Below are positions 30,801-42,700 of a DNA stretch of 64,000 bases, in pieces; the first letter of the stretch is position 1; each line of letters opens with the position of its first letter. A model generated the notes under the pieces. The model was not told the origin of the DNA. It worked only from the letters and a program-made list of their open reading frames with translations, and made no database searches. The stretch spans positions 548,722 to 612,721 of the forward strand of contig NMRA01000052.1 in assembly GCA_002633005.1 (NCBI GenBank). The letters are read 5' to 3'. This DNA is from Phoronis australis. Lineage: Eukaryota; Phoronida; Phoronidae. A program made the translations under genes and the position numbers.

Positions 30801-33800
30801 CCATTTCAATTATTGATAGGTGCTTTTGTAGAGCAATAGAATGAAACTGAAGGTAAAATCCAGTTGTTTCACTAGATCGTTCTCATAAGCAGAGGCAAAG
30901 TGGTTGGTGTGTGTGTGTTGGAGTAAAACCAGTTCATTTACTGTAGGAATGCTGTACATAGCCAACCAAGAATCCCTGCTAGGTGATTTATCCCCTATAG
31001 GTTGGAACTAGCTCAGCTGCACTTGGGGTCAAGGTTATGTAGGATCTCCGCTTCCTTGTTTGTGTATTGAGCCAAATATCTTCATAACTATAGATTTTAA
31101 CTTGGTAAAAGTGTTTGTTTTCTGAAAGTAGAAAAAAATGTAAAATTTGATTTTTGGCTTTGCACCAGTTTGCCATTTGATAGGTCATTTGATCGGTTTT
31201 TTTAATAGACAGCAGCATATGTAACATGACCAAATTGCATTTGTTGTAAATGCTCGAGATAATCTCTCAAAAATGCTGTTGCAGTTTTATTAACTATCGT
31301 TAAATCCTATTTCTGACAGCCCTCATGCAAAAGTGGAATATTTAAAAACAGTGCATCATTAAAGCATGGTCCGGAAGTTTCATTTGAATCCAATCGGCCA
31401 TTTTGAGATGCGATGTTCCAAAGTTAGCCAAACTTGCACATTTCTCTAGGGTGCAACATAACCATAACCCAAAGATACGGTATATATAACCTTTGCTTAT
31501 GCTGCATCCATTGAACAGAAGTGCCCAGGGTAAACATGCCTCATGTCATCTGGGGTTCAGCGCAAGCCCTAGGTAGCTTGTTGCAGTGGTATTGTACCAG
31601 CTGATGGTGTTCTGACTGTTGCACATCTTAGCTGCTTTCTTGATGTGTCTAGTATTGCGCAAGTTTTGATTGAAAGGGTATTTGACATTAAATGCACAAA
31701 CCATTATAGTTGTGAAACACATTGTTCAGTTGCTTAGCAACTGTTGATAATCTTGTTCACTGTTAAATGTATAGGTAACAGTCAGATATAACATCCCGGC
31801 ATTTCGAGAACCAGTTTGTACACTGAAGAACAGGCATCAAACTGGTTCTCAAAATATGGGAACGTTATATCTGACAATGGCCAATTTAACTGAAGCATTT
31901 TTGGACTAGTGATAATAATCACTGCAGATAATCTATAGTCAAATCTCGTTTTCGCATTGTTTCTGATACAATATGGTGCATTTTGTTGGTATTGAAGTTG
32001 ACGTTTACCACAGCTGTTTTATTGATTATTTCTGATTGGATCATCTAATCTAGAGTCTTTGCTTTTCAGGCCTGACGACACCCCCTTTGAGCACGGGACG
32101 TTTCGACTACGCATTGAATTTACAGAAGAATATCCCAACAAACCGCCAACCGTGCGATTTGTTTCAAAAATGTATCATCCAAATGGTTTGTGAATTTGTC
32201 ATTTACTCATAAGTTCACGATTTGTAGAATACAGTAAAACTTGCTTAAGTCGGATACGCATTTATCAGACGGATTTTTCGCAAATTCGAACAAGTTCTGT
32301 GGCATGTTTGTTCTAGTTTGAGAACTTGTCCCTTCAAGTAAGTCAGGTTTTACCGTGACCAGTTGAAATGTCCATGGAGCTGGATCCGACTTTTACTAGC
32401 TTTCCTGTACTTCAACAGCCTGTTGGGTTCAGCTATGATGTTTGCCAGCTTGTCGTAAACGGATGCTGGTCTATTGATGAACATATCCTTGAAGTCTGGT
32501 CCCATTTATCACAACTACAGATCTATGTTCCAATTGTTTGATTATAAACAAGATGTTCTACTGGTTTTATGCGGATTTTGTCGAGTGAGTAGTTTTAGCT
32601 TGGAACATTCATAATGGGGTGTTTCAAAAAGAAACCCAGTGCTTCAAAAAGATACCCGATTCAAAATTGCTGTTTTTTTGTTGTTTTTTTTTCAATAGGA
32701 CAGTGTTTGTACCAGTTTTTATTGTTGAGCATTTAAATTCCCAGGCCATGTCCCCTTGAGAACCATGCACTTATATGCAGTGCTGTGTTGCTTCCCACTA
32801 GAACATCAGTTTCTATATTTTTGTTTGCCTTATGCTTACACGTTTATGCTGTTGCTGTTCCAAACTGATTCACTACCATTCTTTTCAGGTTATAGAATTT
32901 GTGCTATGAGTTTAAGATGTTGTATTCAGTCTTTACTGTAAAAGGAATGTGCTTAACTGCCCATCATGTTGTTAAATGGTGCCTGGGTTTGATATTGACC
33001 ATGGTTATGGCAAAGTTTCTTCTATTTAGAATACAATATGACTGAGCAGACCCGCGGCAGAAATTGTTGTGTCAAAAGTTTTCAACAAAAGCGTGCGGGA
33101 GAAAAATTGTACATTATCATTTGCGCTGTTCCTAATGTACAACTGTCGTCGACGGACAGGATGAAATTCTAGCAGTTTTACCTTCGTCTTTTGTCTGTAT
33201 GCTGGATCACCTAATCCCCTCAATTGATATTTGTAAACATTCTGTGAACATGTTTTGTTCATGAACGGGTCTGCTCAAGCTAATTTTTGTACAGATTCAA
33301 CTACGCCTGTGTCCCCCAGTCGCAATTTTAGTTTTTATGTTGGCCTATCTGTCCACTGTGTTCCTTAAGAGATTTTCATGAAATACTCTATGTACGCCTA
33401 CATATTTACGTGCGGGTACATATTGGTGTCATCTCAGTCTATGTGTCTGGTGTTCATTGCAGTATCTCCTAAACCCCTTGCTGTATCTTAATGTTATTTG
33501 GCAGAATGTTCCTAAGAAGCTAATGACAAATGAAGATATTTTGGAAGTTTAGAAAGTGTATTCCTCTTAACTTGACAACAGGTGGACGGATCAGACTACC
33601 GCTTCGCCTCCTTGTGGCAGTTTGTTTTTTCACGTTCACCACTGTAATCTTTGGAGTTCTGTGACAGTTTTTCTTGAGATTTAGAAAATAGCTTCCCATT
33701 TGGAAGACAACAACGTCTTCCCATTTGTGGACTGGTCTGATGAATTCTGCACCATTTTATGACTGTTTTTATGATACTTATTAACACCATTAGAAGTCTT

Positions 33801-36800
33801 CCATTTGCACTGCAGCTTTGGGCGCATTGCCCAGTGTTTCTCTTACCTTCCCATTTTCAGAGTGATCGTGCACCCCTAGTGGCCATTTTTATTCTTTTTG
33901 GATATGTTTTAGAATCTGCTTCTTTAGTCTAAATACCACCTTCGAAGATTATTATGAAATGTCACAGATGTGGCTAATATGATCATTGGAGGACTTGTTC
34001 TATTGTGGGACCCTCTAGTGGGAACTCAGCTTTGTGTATGCATCCGTATCTTCCAAGTTCCTGGATGAATTTTCATGAAATTTGACGAAAAGGCTTTTAT
34101 TACATAAACGACAAGTCTCCATGGTTGAAGGGCCCCATAGAGGCCGTTGTTATTGATTTTGCATCTATCTTCAGTCTCCACTGATTTCTTACAAAAATAA
34201 TTGCCAAAGTGGCTGATTACCTTTTCGTACCTTTTTGCAAATAATGGTTGCTTTAGGTAATGTTGTTTTCCGACGACGACGCTCATTAAACCACTCTTGC
34301 AATTGTCTAAAATGTCCTGAATCTTTACTTTCGTAGAGAAATTTAACAAAATAGAATTTCACGTGTCAGCCATGTTGTGTGGTAAATAAGTAAAGAATTA
34401 ACGCATTTTTGGTTTAACGTATGACAATGAAATTTCACTGACATGTCCATATTGAGATGGTGACGACTGACAGATTTTCGAATGGGTCCAGCTATTTTGG
34501 TGCTGTAGTAGATTTATTTTTTGCCTGTGCCTTAATATCTCCAAGTTCCTCTATTGATTTTCATGAAATTTGTTGTACGTGTTCTAGTTTAAGAGAATAC
34601 GCCTGACGTTGATTTTGGAATGATTCGGAATGCTATGACGTCTATTGGCAAGTTAGGTTTTCCGTGCGCATAGCGCTTTATCTACCAAGTTCCTCGATGA
34701 CTGTTCATGGAATTTGGCAAATAAGTTTCTACCAAAGAGATGACAGCACTTGCCTTATTTCAAACATATGCTGCACTCCTAGCAGCCTCCTTATTTTACA
34801 TGTGGTAAAAGCATTCCATTCGTTGAGCAGTCCTGAGAACATTGCAGTGCTTGGGTTGCTGTTGTTTAGAATACAGTGAAAATTGGAATAGTGATGATTT
34901 TGGCAATTATTTTTGTTGGAATTTGAAGAAACTTTACCATTAATACCATAGTTTTATATTATCAACAGTGTCAACAGTAAATTAGTGATACCTAGTGAGT
35001 ACACAACACCTAGTTTGTCCATGTAAGCAAGTCGTGTTTTTTGCCTTTCAGTATATGCCGACGGCAGCATATGTCTGGACATATTATCAAACAGGTGGAG
35101 TCCAACGTACGATGTCGGTTCTATATTAACTTCTATACAGGTATGTCCAAGGTCCTGTCGAGAGCGCTTTCCACCACAGGGTATCAAATGCTGTCCGTTA
35201 TATTTGAGGCTGACGGAGATACGAATGCTCCTATGTTTGCTAAATTTTTCCTACTAATTTTCCGACTGACCTCTCTTTGCTGAAAGTAATGTTTGCTGAC
35301 ATGCTTGTCATTCGTGTAAACGAGGACATGGTACTTAAAATAAAGTCCCCTTTTATAGCTAAAAAGGTACTCAAGTACCAATGCACATTGATTGTAATTA
35401 AAATTGATTAAGGTTAATGGTATCTATATGAAAATATTCACATTGGATCATGTTGATAATCCTCAATGGTGATAAAGCCTTCTCTTTCCTCTTTTGAGTT
35501 TTAGATGCATTTTTCCTTCATTGGTAAGAGGAACACTGTAAACAACTTAACCCAAACTTTTTGTTCTAAGCGACTGATCTGCTAGTGAATTCTAAGATGT
35601 GTTCTAAATTTGATCAATGGTTAGCAAAACTGCGCAAGGCCTGCAACAAAGGTCATGCTGTGACAATTGACTCGTGTCGCGTGAAAAGTCGGGTCGGCTT
35701 TACTCGTTTAGCTTTTGTAATGGTAGCTTAACTGGACCATTTTCAAATTGCCAATTTTAGGATTGGCCATCCCCAATAAACTTTAAACCATTTCTCGAAA
35801 TAGTGATGGTTTCGATGTTATTGTTGGTAACTGGAATGGAATCTTTGCACAATCAGGAATATTAGAGAACTTTTATAAAGGTAAAAGGCCGTGTTTGACT
35901 TTTGTTTTTAGCTAGCATGACAGGTCCAAATGCTGCTAAAATTCGGAAAGTATAAGGGCATTGTCACATTGCTTTGTGGTTTGGAGATTCTGGGTGCTCT
36001 AGATAAGAGTATCTGTTGCATCAATTACGGCAGTGTTCCCCCTACTTGTATTTACGTACAACACTGTAATGAAAGCCTGAATTTGAAATGTCAGTGTTGA
36101 ATTTAGCTTGTGACTAATTGCTATTTTCCTGTTCTACATGTTCACGTATCTTTGCAATTGTTTATTTTAATAGGGTGTAAAAAGGGTTTTGCCGTACTTC
36201 CATAAAGTTATTGCTATGATTGTTTTCATGATTGTTTTTGAGAAATACGAAAATTGGTTTCTTTGCACTTGGTGTGTTTCAAGTTCAACCCAAGGAGAAC
36301 ACTGTCGTAGTTCAGAATCGTCATCATGGCCTCGCCTCAACACAGATACGCCCCCAACTAACACAGTCCCATTTCTGTTGCAGTCGCTCCTTAACGAGCC
36401 CAATCCGAACAGTCCTGCCAATGCCGAGGCAGCTCATCTGTTCCGTGAGAACCGGCGGGAGTATAACAAAAAAATAGAAGCCATAGTGAACATGAGCTTG
36501 TTCGATTTCATGTCCAAAGAGGACAAAACGCCAACGTAGGGCTACACCGCCCAGCGCGCCGTCCCCTGCTCCTTTTCATCCCCTCGTTTCTCTGATGATG
36601 TCCTTGTGTCAATACCGAGTGCAGCACTCGCCTTTCCGCAGACGTTGTTCACCTTTGCCAAATCCGTCATCTCGTCATCGTTGTCGTCGTTACCCAGTTA
36701 ATTTCTGCCACGCTCTGCACAGTGTACTAGACTGTCTTGTTGCGATGTCGCTATCAGGGGCGGGTATACCGATTGTTTCACTGATCTGCTGGAATTAAAT

Positions 36801-37049
36801 GTTTGTCTGATTGTGCCTATTGTGTGGTTTCTCTCCACCGGGCATTCCAAGAAAGCTGCGCTGGGCCATGCTTAGTCTCATAGTGGAGTGTAACCAGCGA
36901 CTCTATTTCCGTTTCAGTCACTTTTAGACGAGCCCAATCCCAACAGCCCGGCTAACCACCAGGCGGCCAAACTTTATCAGGAGAATCGTCGGGAATATGA
37001 AAGGAAAGTCCAGGCAACGGTGGAACAGAGCTGGGTTAACCATTCTTGA
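27864..37049 (+). CDS. UBE2B: Ubiquitin-conjugating enzyme E2, RAD6 family (UBE2A/UBE2B)
   Basis: Exons 27864-27907, 28046-28141, 32070-32185 and 35052-35140 encode the core; the last exon is either 36384-36539 or 36918-37049. All junctions are in frame. The protein starts [15 protein letters not shown] and contains [20 protein letters not shown] and [20 protein letters not shown], close to RAD6. The active-site Cys is residue 93 (human 88); the HPN motif precedes it. Known role: E2 that works with RAD18 to monoubiquitinate PCNA, and with RNF20/40 to ubiquitinate H2B. The N terminus has a five-residue longer linker ([11 protein letters not shown]) than human. Isoforms are 166 residues (first terminal exon) or 158 (second). 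The second ends VEQSWVNHS, like canonical RAD6 (VEQSW). UBE2A and UBE2B are vertebrate duplicates, so one symbol is nominal. Confidence 0.95.
28179..28507. mobile_element. MITE with TA target site, family member 1
   Basis: It begins TAGCCTTGGACC and ends GCACCAAGGCTA, with inner GCAAAGCTGTA and TACAGCTTTGC also inverted. The terminal TA suggests a Tc1/mariner-type target duplication. It sits in RAD6 intron 2 and shares ends with the element at 55091-55200. Confidence 0.7.
31030..31460. mobile_element. Dispersed repeat with AAGGTTATGTAG-type ends, copy 1
   Basis: It starts CAAGGTTATGTAGGATC and ends near TGTTCCAAAGTTAGCCA followed by GCAACATAACC, a partial inverted copy of the start. The same start and the TGTTCCAAAGTTAGCCA segment recur at 41096-41815, so this is a dispersed, probably non-autonomous DNA element. 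Confidence 0.5.
31781..31875. mobile_element. Short 95-bp hairpin MITE
   Basis: GTCAGATATAAC at the left is the exact reverse complement of GTTATATCTGAC at the right, and the match continues through GAGAACCAGTTTG. There is almost no loop. It is a compact palindrome inside RAD6 intron 2. Confidence 0.75.
32186..35051 (+). other. RAD6 intron 3, with degenerate repeated motif
   Basis: A motif of the form CCAAGTTCCT...TTTTCATGAAATTTG occurs at about 34048, 34541 and 34682, with a weaker match near 33371, at uneven spacing. This looks like a decayed internally repeated element. No exon was recognised. Confidence 0.5.
36384..36539 (+). CDS. UBE2B: RAD6 alternative last exon 5a (divergent C terminus)
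   Basis: Acceptor atttctgttgcag|TCG, phase 0. It encodes 51 residues beginning [20 protein letters not shown], with a C-terminal tail [15 protein letters not shown] instead of the usual QSW end. About 25 of 38 aligned residues equal exon 5b. The DNA is well diverged while the protein is conserved, so the exon is likely under selection. A usable poly(A) site follows within 260 bp. Confidence 0.85.
   Translation, partial: SLLNEPNPNSPANAEAAHLFRENRREYNKKIEAIVNMSLFDFMSKEDKTPT
36794..36799 (+). terminator. Candidate poly(A) signal for RAD6 exon 5a
   Basis: ATTAAA followed by a GT-rich stretch (gtttgtctgattgtgcc) lies between the two alternative last exons, as needed if exon 5a is a genuine terminal exon. 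Confidence 0.5.
36918..37049 (+). CDS. UBE2B: RAD6 alternative last exon 5b (canonical C terminus)
   Basis: Acceptor ttccgtttcag|TCA, phase 0, stop TGA at 37047-37049. It encodes 43 residues, [20 protein letters not shown] and onward to VEQSWVNHS, nearly identical to the end of animal RAD6. Confidence 0.92.
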   Translation, partial: SLLDEPNPNSPANHQAAKLYQENRREYERKVQATVEQSWVNHS

Positions 37050-39795
37050 GGTGGTCTCCACTCCCAGGCGCAGTTCTAGCTACCCTAGATTTGCGCTCAC
37101 GAATCGACCAATTTCCCTTGTGTAAAAACTAGTTGTTAAGTGTTAAAACATAGAGCGCTGTTCATCCACTGTCTATAAGCATGGTCCATCGCAGCAATGG
37201 AGAGGGAATGTTATTATGTTGGTATACTTCTGATATTTATTGTGCCACTTCCTATTCATGGAGACTGAAATGCAATATCACTAATACAAACTCATCCCCT
37301 CTTTTCAACTTGTGACGTATGATGATCAGGGACAACAGTAGTGTTTTGGCACGGGGCATGTGAGAACGTCCGTTTCTCACGAATTTGGTCCCTCCGTAGT
37401 CATTGCTGATTGGCCCATCAACAAATTCATGTTTTTAAGGCAATACTTTTACCCTACATACCGCGTTGGTTATGACGTTAAAAACAAGAAATTAAGAAGT
37501 CAACATAATAAAACATAGTAGGTTGAAAGTGAAATGTTTGAAACGTCAGTTACATTTAGCCGTTTGCTATGGAAATCGTCAGATATTGGGCATGATGGCT
37601 CTCGCATCCCTAGCCTTTGGTAAGATTCGTCCTTGTTGATGACTACTTCTTTTTGCAAGCATTAAATCCCATTTCGTTTCCATGGTGTTTCTTTTGAACG
37701 TTCAACGTAGTGACGTTAAGCCCATTAATCTGGTTAACGAGTTTTGTGCAGTTAGTAGCTAGTTGCAAGGGGTGTCGGTGATGTAGCGGTTGTGATTTGT
37801 ACGAATAACAAAACTCAGGCTTGTGAATCACTCGTAGAAAATAATACCGAGATTTTCTGTTCACTTTCAATGACACTGCATTTTACTAACTTGTTATTTA
37901 CACTTAATTACAACAGTTCATCCAAATGGCATGTTGTATTTTTGTCAATAATCCCGAATGTTACTTATTGGCCCACGAATATGTGGATGGTAAAAACATC
38001 ACGTGGAATTGATGTTTTAGAAAGCTGTTGCATCGGTGATGAGCATGTGATACACCATTGCCATAACAGTTCATGCCAACATCTTTTGTTATCTTAGAGC
38101 GAGTGCACTTCATTACTCAGTGAATATATCAGTGTGTGTTGCCGTACAGGCGCTGGTGTAAGATGTGTGGTCCGAAATGGAAACTGACTCTGGTTTCACA
38201 TGAAAACTATGCTATTATATCAAATGGAAATTGAATGTATGTAAATTTTCATTCAAACATCTTCGTAAAACAAGTGAACAAAATGTGTTTAAGAAACATT
38301 TTCTCTTCTCTGTTTCACTTCACCGTGAATAAATTTTCAATAAATTATTCACTATCTAGCTCAGAAAACTGAAATACATTTTTGGCTGTGAAAAGGAGGT
38401 AATTTACAAATTCACCGAGTGCTGTGTGGTCGCTTGTCAAGTTCAGTTCCCCTTGTTTTTGTTGGGTGGTGCTCAAGCACACAACCTGCCCTCATGACTT
38501 GGCGCATGGCTATCGGCATGTGTAGGGTCATTTTGACAACTTTGCTGGTAATTTTCAATGTGCTACGTTGATCATTGGCCGGTAAAGATGCCACGGGGAG
38601 CTGCTAGCATCACTTGCCAGTCACCTGATGCAAGACCATTTCAGCCACCTTTTTCTGTATTGGTGTTACGGAACATTGGAAATATTCGAGTGCTATAAAT
38701 AAGAGTGCAAAACCTGTGTTAGGGAGTCTGTCGGATTGCTCATAAATCTGGTGTATCTGGGACTTCTTCAACAATGGTATATTTTACGTAGTCATGCAGT
38801 TTGGAAACTTTATGTGATATGTCATTTTATATATATCTATATATCATTTACTGCCTTTCTGTTATGTACAAATGCGTTCACTATGTAGTTGTTTTCTGTG
38901 TAAAAATAAATAAGTAAAATATCGAGTTAAGTACAGTTGTTCCGTTTGTAGCAATTTAAGTCTTGTGTAAGGATTTTACACTGACCAATTATATAGACTA
39001 CTGTCTGTATTCAGAAATTTAATCAATCCATGAACTTACAATTGCACTTTACTTCTCCAAAAACGACACGAACGGTACTGAATATTAAACCTCAAAAGTG
39101 ACTAGGGGGTACATCTCATAAAACTGACCTAAGTTTTGATAGGGGGCACGACTGTTAAAAATGACACTAGAGGTCGCTACGAAGTTTCTCAAGCGGTTGT
39201 AAACCTGCATTGCGTCAATGGCACAGACTTGACTTGGGCCACTTGCTACTACAAAATTGACTGCTTATTCTTCACTCAGAAGTTTGCCAGTGCTTGAGAC
39301 CATGTTCTGCCCACAAACAAATTCCTTGCAATAAGTCTGCTTCCCCTCGATCAACAAAGATCTTCCAATTATTTCCATACCTAGAAATAGCCTCAAATTT
39401 GAACAAGGAACATGTTGAGTCCTAATTTCATAATTGTGTGGTTTAAATTATATATTTTGACAACAGTTGGGTTGATAACTGTTATGAATACCCGGAAGTG
39501 TTGAACAACAGCTCGATGACCACGCCATCCACACAAAACCAGCCATTATAAAGATTACACGCATTATTCATGAACTGAAGTAGCTTACCGTTCCATAGGT
39601 CCTTAAAGAATATACACCCATATGACAATAAGAAAACAATACTTTCAACAGGAATGTCCATTGAAATGCATATGCGTGAATACCAAATATTTTAATCTTG
39701 ACTTAAGACAATGAATTCAGAAGCTGAATTTATGACAGTTGTCATGCCTAAACTCTTGAGTGTTTTACTGAAAGTGTTTAGTTGATAAGCAGGCA
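37050..39795. other. RAD6 3' UTR and convergent intergenic region
   Basis: The RAD6 gene and UFSP2 end towards each other here. AATAAA signals in plus orientation lie near 38329, 38339 and 38905, so the RAD6 3' UTR may be up to 1.9 kb. No other gene was recognised. Confidence 0.5.
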
Positions 39796-42700
39796 TCATA
39801 ATAACTTTGGTCTCTGAGGCATGCACAAATTGTAATAAGCTTTCTGATCCCAGAATGAAGGCTCTTTCCATCCACACCAGCCCTAGAAAAGAAACAAATT
39901 TGCCTCTGAAATGTATCACAACAAGAAAACCACTGTCAAACGTGGTATTTTCAAAGCTGCTGTAAATCTGCCTAAAGTTAAAAAACGTTATAATTTAGGC
40001 CGCTTACCATTGATCTTGTCGTGTTTCTTACTTAAAGTAGAGCTGATTTCAGGGAGGGGAAAACGGGCAGTTTGTGTGAAACCAGACCCAACGAGTTGCC
40101 TTGTCACAATGGTTAGTTTTATGTGGCCAGCATAGTCCAATTTTTTCCAATCCCAGAAATCACTATAGATCCGAGCACGAAACAAGCTAACATAAGTTAT
40201 ACAGTGGAAAGGGGTGTATAAAATAAACATTTTTCTTTTATGAAATGTGGATCAATAGTACCTGCTTTAAGCAACAAATTATATAAAAAAATTAAAACAA
40301 TACAAATGATGTATTTGAACAAGACGGACTAAAGACTTAAGAGAGGCATTTCCTTACTTTTGTGTGTCAAACATGAAAATCAAAAGAAGCCCGATTATCC
40401 ATATTGGACAAAATGTACTGAGAGAACCTAGTGAATGAGATTTGGCGGAATACACAAACAACAATAAAGCAATAAAATTTGATGGAGAAAAGTACTCACC
40501 TTATCCTGTATGATCTTAAGGTCTTCGGCTCCAGTGTAGTGAGGGTCGAGTATTAAGAATTTGAGGTCGCCAGACACATCATTAAAGTCCACGCCAAGGA
40601 TGGTGTGTGCCAAAACACCACCGCCTGGAATCAACAAGTCAAGCAACTGATGACTGAATGGCAGAAATAACTTGCTTAATTTCTTTTTATTTAAATTATT
40701 ATCGTTTAAATTATTATCGAGTTGAAAATTTACACTAGCAGAGTAAACCCAAAACCTGCTGAATTTCAAATATAATGGGTAGAATACAGTATATCACAAA
40801 CCAATGGTGGGCAGACACATAGTTCAATGTCTCCCAGAGCTTCAATGTGACCAATTGTGATTTCCCTTCAGGGAAAGATTCCCATCTCAAGGAAAGTATT
40901 TCTAAAGCAGTCAATTTTAATTGGATTCCAATGTATTGTTTATGTATACGGAGCAAATAAATTGCATGACTACGCATCATCTAAGTGAAAGTACGCAAAG
41001 CCAAATTTGTAGTAGATTTGAACTAGGCATGTTCCATAAGCCAGGTTAACAAGACCAGGAACGATCATGTGACGATCATGCGGAGGAAAAGTGAGATTTT
41101 TAAGGTTATGTAGGTCCTTATCTACAAGCGAAATATCTACAAAACTACAGATTTTTACTCTGCAGTAAAAGTGCAGACTTTATGAAAGTAAAAAACACGT
41201 AGAACTTGATTTCTGACTCAAGACCAATCTACCATTAATTGGACCATGTGAACATGACTTTTTGGTAAAATTTAGCAAAAACGAAAGGTACGGTAATTCT
41301 CAACTTATTTCACAATAAAATAATTGCCAAAATTGTCATTTTCCATTTTTACTTTATACTGCAAATATTGGAAAATTCACCAAAATTTGTCTTTGACATC
41401 AACACAGTACGTAGTAGTAACAGACTAAAGATTTCTTAATTTTTATTTTTGAAGAGAAATTTGACAAACTAGAACTCCACTTGATAGGCATATTCTGTGC
41501 TAAAAAGTGAATTACCATACATTGACAAAAACAATATCGTCTAATCACTGGATGAATTTCGTTTGACATAAATGTTCAGGTGAAATCTCAAAAACGCTAT
41601 TACAGTTTTCTAAATTTTTATTAAATTCATTTTTGCTTTATGCAACTTAAGACTTTTTCACGTAAAAGTGAAACATTGTAAAGACAATTTGTAGTAGCAT
41701 TTCGGAGAACAGGGCATAAAGGATAGAAACTGGAAATTTTATGTGAATCAGAGATATAATGTTCCAAAGTTAGCCAGATTTTGACATTTTTCTAAGGTTC
41801 TATGTAACCTTAAAAGTTTCGCGAATAACCTCGCCCCGTTAACACCCAACACTATCCAAAAGGCTGCCACTGGCTGTGATAGGATGGAAACAGAATGTTG
41901 ATTAATAGGAGAAAACGAGCGAGTAAACTCATAGTTGATGTAAAAGTCAAGATTTCTCATCTCAGGTTTCTCAAGTGACTAGCGTTACAGAACATACCCT
42001 TAAATATTGTGTAGTCACTCACTGGACGAGATCAGAACCAACCTACCTATCATGATAGGCGTGCCTTGAGTCTCAAAGTGAACTGCCAACTCTCTGCCTT
42101 TTGAGGCAAGCTCTGTGCCTGAGCTAACATTTAAGATCTTGTATGTTACCTGAAATCAGATGCCACACAATGAAAAAACACACCTAAATTTGAACCTAAA
42201 TTTGGAATTGGCATCTCAGGTGCTAATTAAGAAACATTGACTTTCAGACAATTCTATAACTCTGAAATACTGCCCACCACATGTTAAGACCGAAGCACTG
42301 TCGCCCTTCTACTTAACCCATGAACGCAATGCCACGAGACACCATCTGGTGTTGAATATTTACACTACATCAACAGTGAAACAATAACAGTGGAACACAC
42401 CAGACTTGTTCAGACCAGCTTTACTTTTGAAAAAAATTCTCATGGATGCTCTTTCGAATATCTTCACATAGTACACTTAGCCCTAGCTCTCACTGTGGGT
42501 CAATTGTGTTCAGTGAACCATTACATGACATATTACGACAATGAATACGTCAGACTGAAAACTGTGACTGTTCCAACAATGGAATCGATCCCATGGCAAC
42601 TTAAGTTTTAGACGGGATTTATACCACATGAATTACAAATAAAACAATCCAGATGATACGCATCTGAAAATAACCAACCCCAAGAAAATGCTCCAAACAG

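Larger units (their letters stand above)
28508..32069 (+). other. RAD6 intron 2, remainder
   Basis: AT-rich intron. It holds two small repeat elements (near 31030-31460 and 31781-31875). The 137-codon open frame at 29473-29886 has no recognisable domain and no splice support, so it is treated as chance. Confidence 0.5.

Noticed and set aside
36189-36383. Upstream extension of RAD6 exon 5a as a separate short gene from 36189
   Set aside because: The open frame only becomes RAD6-like after the acceptor at 36383; the part before it has no recognisable content and is intron.
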